Assembly (NCBI GenBank): GCA_024449915.1
Contig: JAMZAV010000776.1
Coordinates: forward strand, 124,001-188,000
Direction of reading: 5' to 3'
Source: Sweltsa coloradensis
Taxonomy: Eukaryota > Arthropoda > Insecta > Plecoptera > Chloroperlidae
DNA length: 64,000 nt
This document shows positions 1-12,203 of this stretch, one piece after another (the stretch's first letter is position 1; each line of letters starts with the position of its first letter). Below the pieces are notes generated by a model. It saw nothing but the letters and a program-made list of their open reading frames with translations, was not told the origin of the DNA and made no database searches. The position numbers were made by a program, and so were the translations under genes.

Positions 1-6
1 TATTTA

Positions 7-250
7 TTAAAAATAATTATTGAACACCTTCAATGGTTCCTCACAGCGTTGGAATGCCGCCTCGTGAAGAGCAGTATTACCCTTGGAGTTAGCTATGGGC
101 TCATCGTATCCTGCGTTGAGGAGGGTGTGAACCGCCTTTATTGAGTCAAGGTTCACAGCTACGTGTAACGGTGTCTCGCAGTACTTCGCATTCTTCTTCC
201 TCGTCGGTGAGCCACCTTTTGCTATCAGAGCGTGTATCACCTCGAGGAAA
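7..250 (-). CDS. Ankyrin-repeat protein, last visible exon
   Basis: The exon follows a TTACAG acceptor (251-256). Its reading frame is completed by the last two bases of the exon at 2349-2517. It encodes about two ankyrin repeats; ETPLHVAVNLDS and GNTALHEAAFQR match the consensus TPLHxAA helix start. Ankyrin repeats are protein-protein interaction modules, so no catalytic role is implied. The frame ends in a stop at 7-9 and an AATAAA lies just beyond, so this may be the terminal exon. A weak donor (AAG|GTGTTC, near residue PLK) would instead let the gene continue past the window edge. I do not recognise the specific family member. Confidence 0.75.
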
Positions 251-369
251 CTGTAACACGAATAAACAGGGCCATTAATGGCGATTTTACCAGACACGAC
301 TATATTTCAGATTTGAAAAGGCAAATTAATGAAATAATTTACCTAATCTAATCTTAAATCTTAAACCGA

Positions 370-983
370 AAAAGATTGTTGTTTATTTCTGTCCATTGAT
401 GAGTACACATAGGATAACATATTTTACAATATTATTGCACTTACAACAATGAAAACAATACACAAACACATCTACACAGCGGCCAGCGGTTTAGCCGAGC
501 TCGTTTAACCGGTTCCCACTCGATCACCGAAGTTAAGCAGAATCGGGCGTGGTCATGGGTAGAGTGGGTGACCGCTCTACCCTGAAACTCACGTATACCG
601 CTGGTTAGAGCAGATGGAGGGTTCGAAAGCTAGTGTAATGGCTTCGTTCTCCTCGACGTCTGCTCGGCAGTCCGGGTTAGTGGAGGAACCTATATGACTG
701 TCAAAGTTACACCGTCCTGTCGGATGGGACGTTAAGCCGTTGGTCCCCTTGGTACTTTTCGAAAGGAGTAGGCTACGTGCCGGTACCGGGTTTCCCCTCC
801 ACCCTTCTGTTCATACTTCATCCTCATCTATCACCACTCATCGTCTCGATTAGCCAAAGTGCATAAATATGAGACGTTAAGCAATATTCAATCAATCAAT
901 CATCTACACATAAATATGAATTACAAATACACTCACAAAACCAAAGGGTAAGTGGAAACAAAATTCATTCGCCAAAGGGACTA
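370..983 (-). repeat. LINE 3'-end remnant split by a SINE
   Basis: The stretches 370-468 and 911-983 together resemble 42,812-42,970, with shared motifs GTACACATAGGA and AACAATACACAAACAC. In minus orientation this looks like the non-coding tail of a 5'-truncated LINE. The 5S-derived SINE at 479-900 is inserted in it. Confidence 0.5.
479..900 (+). mobile_element. 5S-rRNA-derived SINE (SINE3-type)
   Basis: The first ~120 bases follow the 5S rRNA plan: CCACTCGATCACCGAAGTTA, AAGCAGAATCGGGCGTGGTC, then GGGTGACCGC, which covers the internal RNA polymerase III promoter. An unrelated body follows (GGATGGGACGTTAAGCC) and then a (CAAT)n tail. The 10-base direct repeat CATCTACACA flanks it at 469-478 and 901-910, a target-site duplication typical of LINE-mediated insertion. 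It lies in an intron of the ankyrin gene. The 5S part is diverged and carries a tail, so this is not a functional 5S gene. Confidence 0.85.
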
Positions 984-1923
984 CTAGGAAAACGCTCAGT
1001 TGGACGCGTTGTTGAGCGAGCACCGGTACGTGCAACACGACCCGAGTACGACATTTCCAGAATGTTTCATACCAATAAGTCTTTAAGGTCGTGACCGATT
1101 TAGCTGAAAATTTGTAAAATAGGAGAGAATGGATAAAATCCACCGCCATCTAGAGGACCTTGACATCATTTCTTTGGGAAAACTATTTTACTCTTGATTT
1201 CTTCTAGGTGGCAGTACATAGTGACCAGAATTCTTGTGCGACTTTTCGTTGCCATGGTAACGTTACTTTTGTTAAAATGTAATTTCTATCTACACTACTT
1301 ATCGGATCAAAATAAAATTAACATATTCGTGACCGGACGGACATTCTAAATGATTTGGCTGCCTCAGATTTTGTCGCCGTTTAGTTTAAAAAAAAACTTT
1401 AGGTTAACTTTAATGTAACTTTATAACTTTTTGAACGATTTTGCCACAAAACTAATGGCATTCAATCGGGAACGAAACTTGCGGATGGTCAAAATTTCAA
1501 CTCGATCCGAGCCTCCGTTTGACCGCTGTCATGAGCCAAAAAAGCTGTGCGACTTTCCGTTGCCATGGTAACGGGACTTTGTTATAATGTAATTTCCATC
1601 TACACTACTTTTTGGATCAAAATAAAAATGACATTCTTGATCGGACGGACATTCTAAATGATTTGGCCACCTCAGATTTTGTCGCCGTTTAGTTTGAAAA
1701 AAAAACTTTCGATTAACTTTAATGTAACTTTTTAACTTTTTGAACGATTTTCCCACAAAACTTTACAGCAACCCGCCCAGGTGGTATGTACATGTGTGCA
1801 AAATTTCAGGTCGATCAGAGAAACGGTGCGACCTGTATCAAAGCAGTAACAGAAAAAAAAAAAAAAAAAAAACAGACATTCGAGCCATAAGAGTCAAGTG
1901 GAGACGCTCGCTTCGCTCGCTCA
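984..1923 (-). mobile_element. Helitron-like element, A/E chimera
   Basis: On the minus strand it starts T|TGAGCGAGCGAAGCGAGCG and ends CAACGCGTCCAACTGAGCG, TTTTCCTAG|T. The 5' part (CAGGTCGCACCG, GGCGGGTTGCTG) is shared with family A and the rest (GCTCGGATCGAGTTGAAAT, CCATGGCAACG) with family E. It matches the element at 29,372-30,324 throughout, including two consecutive copies of the E module. It has no protein-coding capacity and should be non-autonomous. Confidence 0.75.
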
Positions 1924-2009
1924 ACAATGTTTTCTGACAAACTTGAATGATAATAAGAAATTTTAATTTTTGCTGGAGATTTTTGTATTGTTGTACCTAC
2001 AATCGAGTA

Positions 2010-2295
2010 TATAGGATAGTTTCAGTTACAGTTATCGTTCCGTATACATACAATTACAGTTATCGTTGACATCGCAGTTACAGTTATTGTTCCGTATAAA
2101 TACAGTTACAGTTATCGTTGACGTTACAGTTACAGTTGCCGTTTTGTGTAAATACAGTTACAGTTACCGGTTACAGTTATCGTTCCGTGTAAATTCAGTC
2201 ACAGTTATCGTTGACATTACAGTCACAGTTAGCGTTCCGTTTTAATACAGTTACGTTATCGTTAACGTTACAGTTACAGTTATATTTGCCAGTCT
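2010..2295 (+). repeat. CAGTTA-rich minisatellite
   Basis: Imperfect tandem array built from TACAGTTACAGTTATCGTT followed by CCGTATAAA or GACATTACAG. It lies within an intron of the ankyrin gene, directly 3' of the exon at 2349-2517 in transcript order. Confidence 0.8.
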
Positions 2296-2348
2296 GTCGT
2301 AGACCGACCTCTAGTGTTTGTACTTCACTCGCGGCAACTAGGCCTCAC

Positions 2349-2517
2349 CTTTCCAGCGGTGACCGATGATCGGCGGGAATATTCTCTCCCGTCACATCCA
2401 GAGGAGTCAAACCTCTTCCGTCCAGGGCGTTAACGTCGTCCCCTTCTTCCAACAGGCGCTTCACGTAGTCGGCGTCCAGGACTTGACAGGCGGAGTGAAG
2501 GACAGTACTGGGGAAGA
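2349..2517 (-). CDS. Ankyrin-repeat protein, middle exon
   Basis: Bounded by acceptor TTCCCCAG (2518-2525) and donor AG|GTGAGG (2343-2348). It starts with one base and ends with two bases of a split codon, matching both neighbouring exons (each junction makes an AGT serine). The peptide begins TVLHSACQVLDADYVKRLLE and continues EGDDVNALDGRGLTPLDV, one clear ankyrin repeat and the start of another. Confidence 0.85.
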
Positions 2518-3096
2518 GAGAAAATCGAATGTTAACGGTCGAAAACCTAAGCGTTATTAACCCCGCGACCCACAATCAGAGTCTATCGTTTAACAAACGA
2601 CGTAATAAAATTATCGGGAATCGAGAACATTTAGACTTTCGTTCGTTCATTACTTTGCCTTATTTTGTACAATTAGTTTTAGAATAATAAAAAGATGTGC
2701 CAATTGCTTTATTTTTAAATGGTTTTAGGGAGCTTTCCCAAATACCTAACAGACGCTTTCTATTACAGTATTTGGCTTTCCACCCAATCATTCGAACGTC
2801 TGTGCTTGTTATTGACAGAACAAGACCTCCGATTGACATGCAGTTTTTTAGTTTACATTGCCCTTTCAACTAGAATGATACTAAATGATCTTGGTGACTG
2901 TGGATGTCAAAGGGTAACTAAAAAAGGTGATACCTTTGAACCCGGCACCACCACCAAGGATTGCTCAACGCTGGAATAAATTTTATTTGTGTACACCTAT
3001 TTTGGATACAGTTACTGTAAAGTTTCTGTACATGTTGCTGCATGCTTTTAATGTATTTTGCGTATCCATGTTGTTATTTAGGTGAATCAAGGGTAC

Positions 3097-3279
3097 CTAT
3101 ACTCGATTTCTTCTTCATTTGAATCTTCATCTTCAGTTTTGTTCGTCTCCTCCTCGTGTGTTTCCGACAGGTCCTCGACAATGTTCGGTTTCTCATCGGG
3201 GACAAGGACTTCCAAGAGATCTGCGGCATCTCCGTTTAAGGATCGGCTCTAGTTCTATGTCTTTGATGTCAACGGACAT
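3097..3279 (-). CDS. Ankyrin-repeat protein, first coding exon with a frame break
   Basis: The donor AG|GTACCC (3091-3096) leaves a phase that fits the 2349-2517 exon. In that frame the exon encodes a very acidic stretch (EEETNKTEDEDSNEEEI) just before the ankyrin repeats. Reading back, this frame meets a stop near 3250. The only good start (MSVDIKDIELEPIL, ATG at 3277-3279, downstream of a TTTTTCTTCCAG acceptor near 3315) is one base out of phase. A single-base deletion in CTTAAACGG (3234-3241) would join the two. It is either a sequencing or assembly error, a broken allele, or a misplaced exon start. Confidence 0.6.
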
Positions 3280-3329
3280 CTCAGCATTCACTTACAAACT
3301 AGACTCTTACGACCTGGAAGAAAAATAGA

Positions 3330-5990
3330 CTTCTTAGATTATCTTAGTCAATTGGTACACAGGAATCCAAAGGATCGAAAGTCTCTGTCATTAAACAATG
3401 CAATTTTACATGTTTTGCGTTCGTTGTTTTGTAACAAAATTATTTTTTACAACGTATAAAATCCTAAAATAATAGCAATTATATCTTCCGTATTTCAGCA
3501 GTTTAGCATTAAGGACACACATGATGTCGTGACTTTTTAATTTATATATACATGTTTAATCTACGACTTGTGGAATGTAATTTTTTGTTAATAATTTTGA
3601 AATTTAAAGAAAAATGGCAGATATAATTCCCAAAATGTTTAAGATTTTTTAAATTCCTCTGAACAAATGGAATTAAGGGAGTCAAGGTGGGCAGTGCACT
3701 CTAAATCTAGAACTTGATACTGTATTGGACACTGGACAGTGCTGACGGAGCCAGAAGTTTTTTAACTTCTGATTTGGACTTAAGTCCATCAGTTCTTGTC
3801 TTAGGAGTTTGTAAACGGTGACTTTGGAGCCGTCCTAGCAACGAAGCACATAATAAATTCAAAGTTGTTCTGAATCGGCCTTGTTGATTCTGGCGTTGAT
3901 TCGCGGTTGTTCGCACTGTCCATACTACTGATTGCTATATTTACTATTAAAAATAGCGATCTTTGGTTGGTTATCGCTCACTCGTCGATTACGTCGGGGC
4001 CTACAGGGTTGGCTTGATCGCTTTAAATTTACTGTCCCCCACTGAAAATCAGTTATATAACTGAGTGGGTAGACTCTAAATGCAATTTTTTTTTTATTAT
4101 TATTATTTATTTATTTATTCAACTTCATATTCTTTTGAAATCCGGCGTTAAATTCCAATGCAGTGATTTTACAGCGGCATACTGCAATTTTCAAAACTAT
4201 CAAAAATGCTGTATGATCATAGCTAAAGATCTGCATACAAACTACAGTACTTGATTTAGATTACAATAAAAGTTGCAAGTATGGGAAAACTATATTGAAG
4301 TAAGCACATATTTTATGACATACTAATACAAAAATTTGTATTTATTTTCAATGAATTGCATTTTAAGAAATATTTCCGATAAATACTTCCGGAGATGTGA
4401 CATCACTTGGCGTGAGCGGTAGCTCATAGAAACGCCCTTCACTAAGTATACACACCCTTAGGGAAATCGTTGGATCGATGTCAGACACGCAGCAATCCCG
4501 ACACACCTTTTTCTAAGGTTTTCACCAAATGAGGGGCATGCTATTGATCGAGTCCTTTCAACTAGCTATGAATGTAGCGTTTTAGGTATTTGATTTTTTT
4601 TTAATTTGTGAAAATCTATCCTTGAAAACGCTTCAAAATTATAATTTCACCCAGGTTTACTCATATTTATTGAGAATTAGTTTTTTGTTGTATTCTTTCT
4701 TTTTGGTGGATGTAATTGAGTTGAAATGTTCAGTGCAAGAAACCTACACATTTTGGGTTTTGGTGGGTAAAAAAAAAAAAAAAACAGATGTTAAATGAAG
4801 GTTTAAAAATACTAATAAGAAAAATACATGCTAAATATTTGAAATCAAAATGATATTTTTACGAACACTTTCGACAAGAAGTAAATCAAGGGCTGGGTAT
4901 AATTGATACAAAGGCTATGTTCGATAGTGTACCACTAGACAAGACTATGGGATATTCGTTTCTAGCTATTGCCCCACCCTAGCTTTTCTCAATAATGCAA
5001 CGAACATTAACATTGTGAAAAAGATGAATCTTCCAACACGTGTTAATAAATCTTAACGTTGTCAATTGTCATTTGTTGTGTTTAAGATTATATGAAGGAA
5101 AATGAGGCCAAACCACAACCTCTTTGTTGGCTAAATCCAGTTGACACTACACAATCAGGATCTAGAACAATGTATAGGTATGACTAATGATCATATAACT
5201 ATTTGTTACAAAACAAACAAACAAAGACACAGTTTCAGAAAATACACGCGCATGTATAAAATACCGTGTATTAGATTCTGTAGTAAGCCTATCGAACAAC
5301 ATTAGATTTCTTCTATCTGTATTTTGATCCCCTCTCGATCAAATTGTTAGCTAATTTGACAAATTTGAAGATGTGTTCATCTTTATGCATATAAAATTAC
5401 ATTGGCCATTTGAATTTATTATTAATATTGTTTAATATAATATTTAGCTACATGTATGATCTACACAATTCTAAATGGAGATCAAAATCTCTTGGATATA
5501 TCTTATTTTTATCATTAATTAACTTTTCGTTCTTGTTGTTTTTTGTAATTATATATTATTGTATCTTGATCTACTGTCGGACATATTTTCATCTTGACCT
5601 AGAACTAAAACAAATGTATCTCCAACTTTAAAAACATACTACAATTCATTAATGCACACATAAAATATGTCAGTGTACCCCGCAATTAGGCGTAAAGATA
5701 TTTTATTGGGCAATAAACAACGTAATCAGAATCATTGTTCCTCTCTCTGGCATTTTAATTATAGTTTTCAAACAACGTGTTTCGAAACCGTAGCCTGCGA
5801 GAAAAGGATCGGTATAATATTTCATTTAACCTTGCACCTTAATTAAAAGGTAGTTGATCTAAGTTTAAGAACTTTCGTAGTAAAATTGTTAACGTCTGCG
5901 TAGGAACAAAAACACGTGAATCAAATGTGAATAACATTAATAAGCCCATTTTCCATTCAATTCAATTAATTACACTATATAATAAAAGCG
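3330..5990. other. Gene-poor stretch upstream of the ankyrin gene
   Basis: I see no convincing gene here. The segment 3700-3920 has slightly richer composition and overlapping short minus-strand frames. It could be a 5' exon or promoter of the ankyrin gene, but no frame is clearly coding. The rest is AT-rich with a poly-A run at 4771-4785. Confidence 0.4.
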
Positions 5991-5999
5991 TGTCCCCCC

Positions 6000-6137
6000 A
6001 TTCACATCCACTCACATTCACACTCACACTCACTCACACACTCACACTCACATTCACATTCACACTCACACTCACACTCACACTCACATTCACATTCACA
6101 TTCACATTCACATTCACATTCACATTCACATTCACAC
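6000..6137 (+). repeat. (CACTCA/CATTCA)n hexanucleotide array
   Basis: A run of TCACACTCACATTCACAT units, about 23 hexamers with two alternating variants. The apparent open frame of Thr-Leu/Thr-Phe repeats is a by-product of the array. Confidence 0.95.
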
Positions 6138-6261
6138 TCGCCATAATTTTTGTATAACATTCATGTGTATTATATTATCTATGTGTAATGTTTTGTGATT
6201 TATGTGTTGCTTGTCATAAAATTGTGCCCCCTTCGACCCCTCTGAACAAATTAAGGGTGGC

Positions 6262-6296
6262 AGTCGCCCCCCCCCCCCCGTAGTTACGCCCCTGAC
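6262..6296 (-). repeat. Single hAT-like terminus
   Basis: Read on the minus strand, CAGGGGCGTAACTACGGGGG is a familiar hAT terminal motif. No partner end is visible nearby, so this is probably a truncated copy. Confidence 0.45.
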
Positions 6297-6299
6297 CAC

Positions 6300-8085
6300 A
6301 CCCTTGCTTTCCCCTTGCCTTGCTGAATCGCTTTTAAATAATTTAAATATATTTGAGAGTAGTTCGTGCACTAACCTTGACAGCAACTGCGATTGGAAAC
6401 AACTAACCCGACCACAATCCGCCTCCCAGTTACATCAGTCCCCGGTATCAGCCTAGTCTTATCGCAAGCTGACGGTAAAACATTAAATTTCCGTCATAAA
6501 CAATAATTGGCAAATAATTGAAATCGTGCCTCAATGATAGAATAATGATTGTTCGATACAGGGAGCTAAAAATAAATGGAAACTGTGACAAATCGAGTTT
6601 GTATTCTTTTTTTTCCAAACGGTATTAGACAGGTAGATATAAGAATAGAATATTTACTGGCATCTTTGATTGCAATGCATATAAATACATCTTGACACAA
6701 TCAGTGGCTGCGGTATTGTATAAATACAATTTTTAAATAAAAATATTATATTTTAATACCTAAGTAGTAAAAACTTATAACCCAATCTATATGTAGCTAA
6801 ATAGAACCGTGACATAGAAAACACACACAAATAATTATATATCTTTCACTAACAGCAGTTTCTACTTTTTATCAAACCTTTGAATACTTCTACTGATTAG
6901 GCAGAGTCTCCATTACTTCGTTTTAGAGAGCATTCCTCTCCCTTTTGGCCCTAGCAAGAAATGAGTATTTGTCAGTGTTTGTTCTGCTAGATAGGCCTAC
7001 AGTGTTCTTATACTTTATAAATTATAGGGGTGGTCACCTCTTCCTACATAATCCGCTTTTTCAAGACTGCCAAATAGGCAGCTTTTGTACATAGCACAGA
7101 GCCTTAACAATTTTTCTAAAACATCTAAAAATAAAGTAAACATTTACTAAGGATCAACAATTCAGCATCACGAATGACTTTTTTTAAACGATCCTTTCGC
7201 ATTTTATAGCTATTTTCCCTCACATTCTAGCACAAATTAATCTTTTATCAATATCATTGTGAAATTTCCCATTTTACTCAAGTCTTCAACATAGGTCGAA
7301 AATAAACAAATTAAATAATATATAAGCTGAAACAGCCAATATCATACCACAGACCATGTCTTTTTATTCAAGGAAAGGAAAAGGGAACTTCAATAGTTTA
7401 TTTTTTTACTACAAAACATAACAAAGTTCCATATTTTGGAGAGTTTGGCCGAAACTGCACTGTTTGAACGCAGGTATATTGGGAGGTCAAAGGTACAATC
7501 ACCGCTACTGGTTAAATTGGTACCCAGAGATAGGAAGGTTATAATAAGGTTATAGAATTTGAATTATTCTAGAAAATTTGTTTATTTTTCTAAACTTTGA
7601 TAGAAGACAGGAAAAATAAAATATGATTTTCAGGAAGCTATAAAAGTAGCGAATGTTCTATAAAAGTGAAATAAGTTCTGTAATTCTAAATTTTCGTTGT
7701 CGAAATTAAGACGTGACAATATAAATGTATACAACGTCGCGGGATAAAACGTTAAAAACTGGTTTGAACAACATCACCGATCACGTTTATTAACAATTCA
7801 AGTTGTATCTTGTATGTACGTATGCTAAACCTATTATTTCTTTGGATTTATTTGTAATTGTTTGTTGATCATTGTTAAATTTTTTCGTCGTGTGCCAAAG
7901 TGTAAAATTTTATTTGTGAATTTTTGGAATGTTTCATACTAAATGTTAATTAATGTTTCAATTGTGTAGTTGTGTATAATTTGTTAAATATGTTTAAATG
8001 TCGGTACTATTGTTCATTACTCTATTTGGTTATTCGGGAAATACTCTCGTAGGCGGAATTGTTAATATTTAATACAATTCAGAAA
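6300..8085. other. No feature recognised
   Basis: AT-rich sequence without a supportable gene, RNA or complete repeat. Confidence 0.5.
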
Positions 8086-8094
8086 TTACAACGT

Positions 8095-8190
8095 TATAAA
8101 ATCCGTTCCGACCGGGGTTTGAACTCGGGTCTCCCACATTCCAGGTAGCCGCCTTTGCCAACTAGAGCACCGAAACGGTGACTTTATTAT
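8095..8190 (-). repeat. tRNA-derived SINE head
   Basis: On the minus strand it reads TCTAGTTGGCAAAGGCGGC (A-box-like), then GAGTTCAAACCCCGGTCGG (B-box-like). It matches the sequence at 36,732-36,800 (TAGTTGGCTAAAGCGC, TGTGGGAGACGTGGGTTCAA), so it is a repeat family and not a lone tRNA gene. The cloverleaf is degenerate. Confidence 0.6.
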
Positions 8191-8635
8191 TTCTGAATGT
8201 AGTTGCATTATAGATCTGAATCGATGGAACAGTACCGCAACGGAAAACTGTTGCGGTCGGGATGGATTTTTTAATTTCTGAATGTTATTAAACATTAATT
8301 TATTAATTATTGTTTATGTTGTTTTAATGTTATGTGCACATTATACTTGTATGGTACGGTATGGTTAATGTGGCCTACGAACTACAAAAATGTGTAAAAG
8401 AGAAAAATTTGATAATGAACTACTTAGGTTTAAGTAAGTAAGTTGGGCCTATAACGTACAGGCGACAGTCCGTCTGTATATTATTGATCGCAATCTGTGG
8501 GAAAGACGTGGCTGGAAGCCAGACCGTTTTTGAAACGTTTTTGGGTAGGAATTTGCTCGATATTACTTTAAACTAATTTAAATTACATCACATCGTTCGT
8601 GCACAGAATTATATCATAATTGGACATGATTTGTA

Positions 8636-8667
8636 GCTTAGCTTAGCTTAGCTTAGCTTAGCTTAGA
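8636..8667 (+). repeat. (TTAGC)6 pentanucleotide repeat
   Basis: Perfect GCTTA units repeated six times. It is one base away from the arthropod telomere unit TTAGG but is not telomeric here. Confidence 0.9.
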
Positions 8668-8885
8668 ATTATGCTATGAACGAACTCCGGTTCTTGCTTA
8701 CATATTATACAATACCGGGTCTGAAACCCTCAAATGTAGGATATGACTGTATTACCAGGGGAGAAAAACACGTTTTTTCATGTTGGCAGAGTGGGTTGTG
8801 GGACATTGAGAATGTACAGTTGACAGACATTCTGTCTTGATGTAAGTACAATGCCATTCGTACAAGTACATAAGATGAGATTTGT

Positions 8886-9388
8886 TTAATTCCAAGCTCG
8901 GTGCTTTGCGTTAAAATCGTCGGCCATGACCGTTGGTGTATTGTCAGAAAATATAATATTCAGGTCTTGGGGGTCGAAAGTTTTCCTTGGTGGGGAGTAG
9001 GCAGCAATGACACGGAGGACACCTGTAGCAGAGGCAGTTGAGATGGAGGTTGCTTGAGGCGGTGGCAAGAAGTCTTGTGAGTATCAAGCAGTACATGGTA
9101 TGGTGCCAGTGGTGGCTAGTGGTGGTGGTGACTGTCGATCTGTCGACCTGTTCGTATAATATCACAACCTGGGATATGCCAGTGGTATGATGGAAGGAGG
9201 TGCGTTTCATACAATAGGGTGTCAATACAAGGAGGTATGAATAATGTAAGGAGACAGCATGCGCTATCTGTGGCTGTACAAATGAACGTGGCCGTTTTGA
9301 ACGTCTGATCCAGTCTGATCGCAGTATTTGCTGCTTCTCGTTGGTGCTGACCAATATGGCGGCTACTAAAACATAGAGTTTTTCGCAC
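8886..9388 (-). pseudogene. LINE endonuclease-domain fragment
   Basis: The minus-strand frame at 8886-9068 reads GVLRVIAAYSPPRKTF, then DLNIIF, PTVMADDFNAKHRAWN. This is the apurinic-endonuclease-type domain of a Jockey/R1-like non-LTR element; the family motif is GDFNAKH, and here the Gly is Asp. Upstream sequence to about 9388 continues in shifting frames. No reverse transcriptase follows, so this is a decayed fragment. Confidence 0.7.
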
Positions 9389-9501
9389 TATTTACTGCTT
9401 CTCGTTGGTGCTGACCAATATGGCGACTACCATCGACGGCCGCCATATTAAAATGGCTGCACAAGAACAGCTGATAATATACTTAATACATTGATATATA
9501 A

Positions 9502-10289
9502 CTAGGAAAACGCTAAAGTCCCGCCGCGTTGATGGATGAGCTTTATGAAGTTTTTAGTTTGCGTGAGATATCTTTACTTTTGCAAGTGCTTTGTTTTGCT
9601 GCCTACGCATTGTAGGTGGTTGTTGTCAAGTTTCTATTGTAACTGTCAATTGGTAATATTTACCGTAAAAAATTTATATTAAAACTTTATTTCTATGGAT
9701 TCTGGCTAACTTTTTCAACTTTTTCTTTCAAAGTACTACATCACCATAACCTTTATGTCCATGTAATATGAACGTTGTAGCCCCACCCGTTTGGTCAGAA
9801 TTGGCCCAAATGGCACTAAAATATTGCACAAAAAATCAAAAAACTTATATTAAAAGCTTTATTTCTATAGATTCTGGCTAACTTTTTCAATTTTTTGGTT
9901 TCAGAAAGCAATACATCACCATTACCTTAATGTACATGTGAAATATGAACGTTGTAGACCCACCCGTTTGGTCAGAATCGGCCCAAATGTCACAGAAAAT
10001 ATCGCACTAAAAATCGAAAAAAATCGTAACAGTACGATATTCATGAGAAATATTCTTCGATTGTAACCAAAACGTAGCAAGTCTAAGTTCAGAGATTTCG
10101 AAGGTCCTCCAATTTCACAAGATCGCATGAGCCGTTTGCCCGTTAGATGAAGCGAACAAACAGACAGAAAAACTAAAAAAAACAAACACCCGAGCTATTT
10201 TCTTGGGGTAACGTAAGTGAAAATCAACAAAAAACAGAAAGTCAAATTGAAGTCTTCACTTCACTCGCTTCGCTCGCTACGCTCATCCA
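9502..10289 (-). mobile_element. Helitron-like element, family C
   Basis: In minus orientation it starts T|TGGATGAGCGTAGCGAGCG and ends TCAACGCGGCGGGACTTTAG, CGTTTTCCTAG|T. The terminal hairpin AACGC/GCGTT is intact. It is closely related to the copy at 21,733-22,500. Two tandem blocks of TTATATTAAAAGCTTTATT lie inside. Non-coding. Confidence 0.8.
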
Positions 10290-11140
10290 ATTAAACTCTT
10301 GTATTAATATGAGAATGAATAATAAAGAGGTGAAAATATGTAATTTTTGTTGATGTGCTCCGTTTTTGTTTGTTTTGGAATGTTCATAGCTTTGACAATG
10401 AGCTTTAATAATACCGACGACCTTGCTTTGGGTTCGAGGCTTTCGCCGACCACCATTCTCGTTCAAAGTGGCTATGGTTTTGATGACGCCACGCTGCCTC
10501 CTTACATTATTCATACCTCCTTGTGTCAATAGTGATTTGATAAGGTGAAGAAGTTATGGTGTTTTGTTTCTCATTCTCCCGTTCGCGTTACAGGCGAGTA
10601 TTCGTAATGGTTTATGGGCCATTTTGGTTATTGACAGAACACATGATTTGTACAAAATTATCACTGTTCATTAATCAATAAAATATTAAATCTAAAACTA
10701 TAATTATATTATTGATAGCAGAAAATAACAATCTCATACTATAGCATTTTAAGCAAATGATTTCCTACTATCCATATCTAAACAATTAAAAGAGGCATTG
10801 TAGTAGGCTGTTTGTTTTTGATAAATAAAATATATAAAATAATTAAATGCGTATTCAGAGTCTACCCACTCAGTCACACAGACCGTTCAGTTTCAATGTG
10901 ACAATTGAATAATTTTATAGTTCCGGTCAAAAATTATATGTTTACGCCATTTGACCCTTTGAGGAGAGTCTAAAAATAGAAAAGATACCCCCCAGTGGTT
11001 GTTTATTAGTAATTTTCTCCCGGTTTGGCTTTGCTCTTTCTGACTCACTGAACGGGTTTCAAATGAAGTTTTCATGTGACAAGGTATATTTTTCAGACTT
11101 CTCACACTTTTTCAAAAATAGTTGAATTAAAATATCGAAT

Positions 11141-11660
11141 ATGGAAGAGGTAGCGAGCGTGGAGACGAAAGACTTCAATTTCAGCGACCCAAAAATTTAT
11201 CGGGTGTTTTTTTTTTTTTTTTTTTTTTTGTCTGTTTGTTCGCTCTCTACCGCAAACGGCATAAGATCTGATGAAATTTTTACAGCCCGAAATTTGAAGT
11301 CTTCAGTTGCTGTTTTTGGTACATAATGTATCTATTTTAGATATCGTACCTTTAAGATAATTTTTTTTTGTGCGATTTTTCGTGCCATTTGGCTTTCGAC
11401 CAAACGGAGTGGGGTAGGGGTATTGATACTGTGACAAGAGGGTATGGCTGTAGCTTTTGACAGACAAAAGTGAAAAAGTTAGCCAGAATCTCATAGAATA
11501 AAGCTTTTAATATAAGTTTGTTGATTTTTGTGCGTATTTCGTGCATTTGGGCCATCGACAAAGGGAGGGGTAAAGTTCCACGACGACCTGGACATAAGGT
11601 CATGTAGTAGTACCCGTAAATGAAAACCTAAAAAGGTAGGCCAAACCAAAAAGAAAGCTG
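11141..11660 (+). mobile_element. Degenerate family C Helitron-like copy
   Basis: It carries GTAGCGAGCGTGGAGACG, poly-T, TGTCTGTTTGTTCGCTCTC and AGCCAGAATCTCATAGAAT as in family C. Both termini are lost or diverged. Confidence 0.55.
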
Positions 11661-12203
11661 TTAATAGAGTTTTTGTAAATATACTCATTGATGACATGTC
11701 GTCATTACAAACAACGCAAGAGTGGCCAACAAACAAAGATTGTAAAAGTAATATTCTTCCGATCGAAACCAAACAGATTCAAAAGCTCAATCATCGAAGG
11801 CCGCTAAACGTTTTACATCGGTTTATACATTTCGAAAAGTTTCAACGGTAAACATTCAGGATCAACCGATATTTTTTCAGGGCAGTGAATAATTTCATCT
11901 TGCTGTTAGAAACCAAATATATTTTGTCATATCGGTGGATCATTGATGGAAACGGATTTATTTACTCCGCAAATAATATTAAACGATTAGAGGAATAAAT
12001 GAAAGTCTTGTTAAGTGACTAGACCATTACTAGTGATGAAATAATGAATATATTTTCGTGAATGTAAATCGAAGATGGACATGTTGACCCTTTAAACTTG
12101 AAATTTCCTAACCGTAATAAAGATTTTGAGATGATTTAATTTTAACAAATTTATGGCTGTTTTATGAAAGCAAAGAATAATATTTTGCCTTATTTTGGTT
12201 TTC

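Noticed and set aside
479..600. 5S rRNA gene
   Set aside because: Diverged, fused to a SINE body and tail, and flanked by a target-site duplication.
6132..6386. 84-codon minus-strand open frame
   Set aside because: It runs through a poly-C tract and a hAT terminus, with no domain or splice context.
8636..8667. Interstitial telomere repeat
   Set aside because: Unit is TTAGC, only six copies, not TTAGG or TTAGGG.
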